From positions 12,207,501 to 12,271,500 of the forward strand of contig NC_135140.1 of the NCBI RefSeq assembly GCF_051014445.1: a stretch of DNA of 64,000 nt, written 5' to 3'. The DNA is from Colletes latitarsis (lineage: Eukaryota; Arthropoda; Insecta; Hymenoptera; Colletidae). Below the pieces are notes generated by a model that was not told the origin of the DNA, ran no database searches, and saw only the letters and a list, made by a program, of their open reading frames with translations. Made by a program: the position numbers and the translations under genes. Shown here piece after piece: positions 62,949 to 64,000 of the stretch (positions within the stretch are counted from its first letter, which is position 1; each line of letters starts with the position of its first letter).

Positions 62949-64000
62949 TTATTTTTCTTCACTTTCTTCCGCGCTAGAAACCGATTCGTTCTTTTTCTTC
63001 TTTCTACTTTTAAGTTTGTTCAGCTTTATTTTAATACCGCGTTTACGTTTTCCAGGCAAAGACGTAGGATCTGCAAACGAAGTATAGTACTTTTTCTGTC
63101 AAATATATCTAAAAATAAAAATCTCATAAATACATACGATCTTCAGGTATATTCATTTGCTTCCTCAAGACAGTTCGGACTTGTTTATTAATAATTTCTC
63201 GACACTGTACGTCAAAACCGCTTGGTAGCCAGCCTCTTTTTTCGTGACACCTTGTACCGGGTAAAGGATCAGGTAACTTTGCTAACATTTCTTGTATGTC
63301 ATCTACAAGAACGTCGCAGTACTAAAACAAATTTGAAATTTGAAATCTTTAACGTAACATCAAAATTTCGATAACGGCGATTTGAAAATTATAACGAACC
63401 TGATAAAACATTTGTCTCGAAGGGGGTACCGTTCCTTCTCGATAAATGTATACATTTTCATTTAATTCTTGCTCCTTTTTAAGGGTTTGCTCTTGGCTCG
63501 AAGTTCCACTTAGAATTGCTTTTTTCTTTCCAGCTGGTGTCGATTTGCATGGCAACAAATAATCCGAATAACTTCTTTTACACTTCACAGTAGATCCCAA
63601 ACCATCTATATTGACGAAAATCGTCCAGATAATTTTTTATCGAAATTTGCAAAGCGCAAAAGTTTAGAGACTTTACTGTGTTTCATTTTAAATTAGCGCG
63701 AAGCAAACATAATTGTTGTTGATAGAAAAATAATACCAAATGCCAATAAATTCGAAAGTCTACGACGAAAGTAGTTTCAGTGAAAATGTTAGAAAAAACT
63801 CACGCATGGCCTTCAGTCTATAATCCAAGGTTTGGTACTTCCTTGCAGAAATGTCTTCTCTCGGATCGTAACCCAGTTTTACCCACATGATCTTCCACGG
63901 GCCAGTCATGAAGTAATACGCCACCGAGGGTAATAAAATTTTCAAACGATCGTTAGAAAATTTAGTTTCGTACATTATTGCGTTTTTGGACCATATCGGT
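62949..64000 (-). CDS. GTF3C5: TFIIIC subunit GTF3C5 (TFIIIC63), 3' part, runs off the window
   Basis: GTF3C5 is a subunit of TFIIIC, which recruits RNA polymerase III to tRNA and 5S genes. Minus-strand exons are >64000-63804, 63605-63400, 63321-63138 and 63070-62949; phases close to the stop at 62949-62951. In order, seen: PIWSKNAI, LLPSVAYYFMTGPWKIMWVK, LGYDPREDISARKYQTLDYR, KCKRSYSDYLLP, VYIYREGTVPPSRQMFYQ (a hallmark of the family), CDVLVDDIQEML, GWLPSGFD, and a basic then acidic tail (KSRKKKKNESVSSAEESEEK). The last acceptor (TTTGCAG|AT) was chosen over TTGACAG because the latter gives an early stop in an unlike frame. The tail is shorter than the acidic vertebrate tail. The N-terminal half lies outside the window. 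Confidence 0.93.

Overview
This window is nuclear DNA of an AT-rich insect genome. Genes have GT/AG introns and animal proteins, and the intergenic space is packed with short inverted-repeat elements flanked by TA. The protein set and the element style suggest a hymenopteran (bee, ant or wasp). That placement is inference; no marker here fixes the species.

Seven multi-exon gene models can be read with splice phases that close exactly. Left to right they are: (1) cytosolic glutamine synthetase on the minus strand, two coding exons, with a decayed LINE reverse transcriptase inside its intron; (2) a Pin1/dodo prolyl isomerase on the minus strand, three exons, 162 aa; (3) an XRCC4 end-joining factor on the plus strand, two exons, 303 aa, head to head with dodo; (4) an unrecognised basic, cysteine-containing protein of 117 aa on the minus strand, four exons; (5) an EI24 (PIG8) ER membrane protein on the plus strand, six exons, 318 aa, head to head with gene 4; (6) a secreted C-type lectin-domain protein on the plus strand, three exons, 232 aa, about 10.5 kb of locus; (7) the 3' part of the TFIIIC subunit GTF3C5 on the minus strand, running off the right edge. 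Genes 2 to 5 form a compact block at about 29.8-38.4 kb made of two divergent pairs. Two or three further short coding-like ORFs (10187-10426, 42434-42568 and, weakly, 16704-16886) are candidates only.

The rest (about 4-29 kb, 39-51 kb and the lectin introns) is gene-poor. It holds at least ten copies (A-J) of one non-autonomous family: CAGGGTGTTCGGCC-type ends, a TA at both edges, and a body made of a module of about 143 bp repeated in direct orientation. Copies range from about 0.3 kb fragments to 1.8 kb; copy B has further expanded as a 641-bp tandem array. Other structures are a 0.6-kb imperfect hairpin (21935-22545), an LTR-like block (5484-5837), three local tandem duplications, a duplicated 124-bp block shared by 12.4 kb and 42.0 kb, and a G16 run.

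The genes do not form a pathway. They are housekeeping and repair genes (nitrogen metabolism, phospho-dependent isomerisation, non-homologous end joining, ER/autophagy, Pol III transcription) plus one secreted lectin. The features most worth following up are the hairpin, the modular element family, and the unrecognised 117-aa gene.
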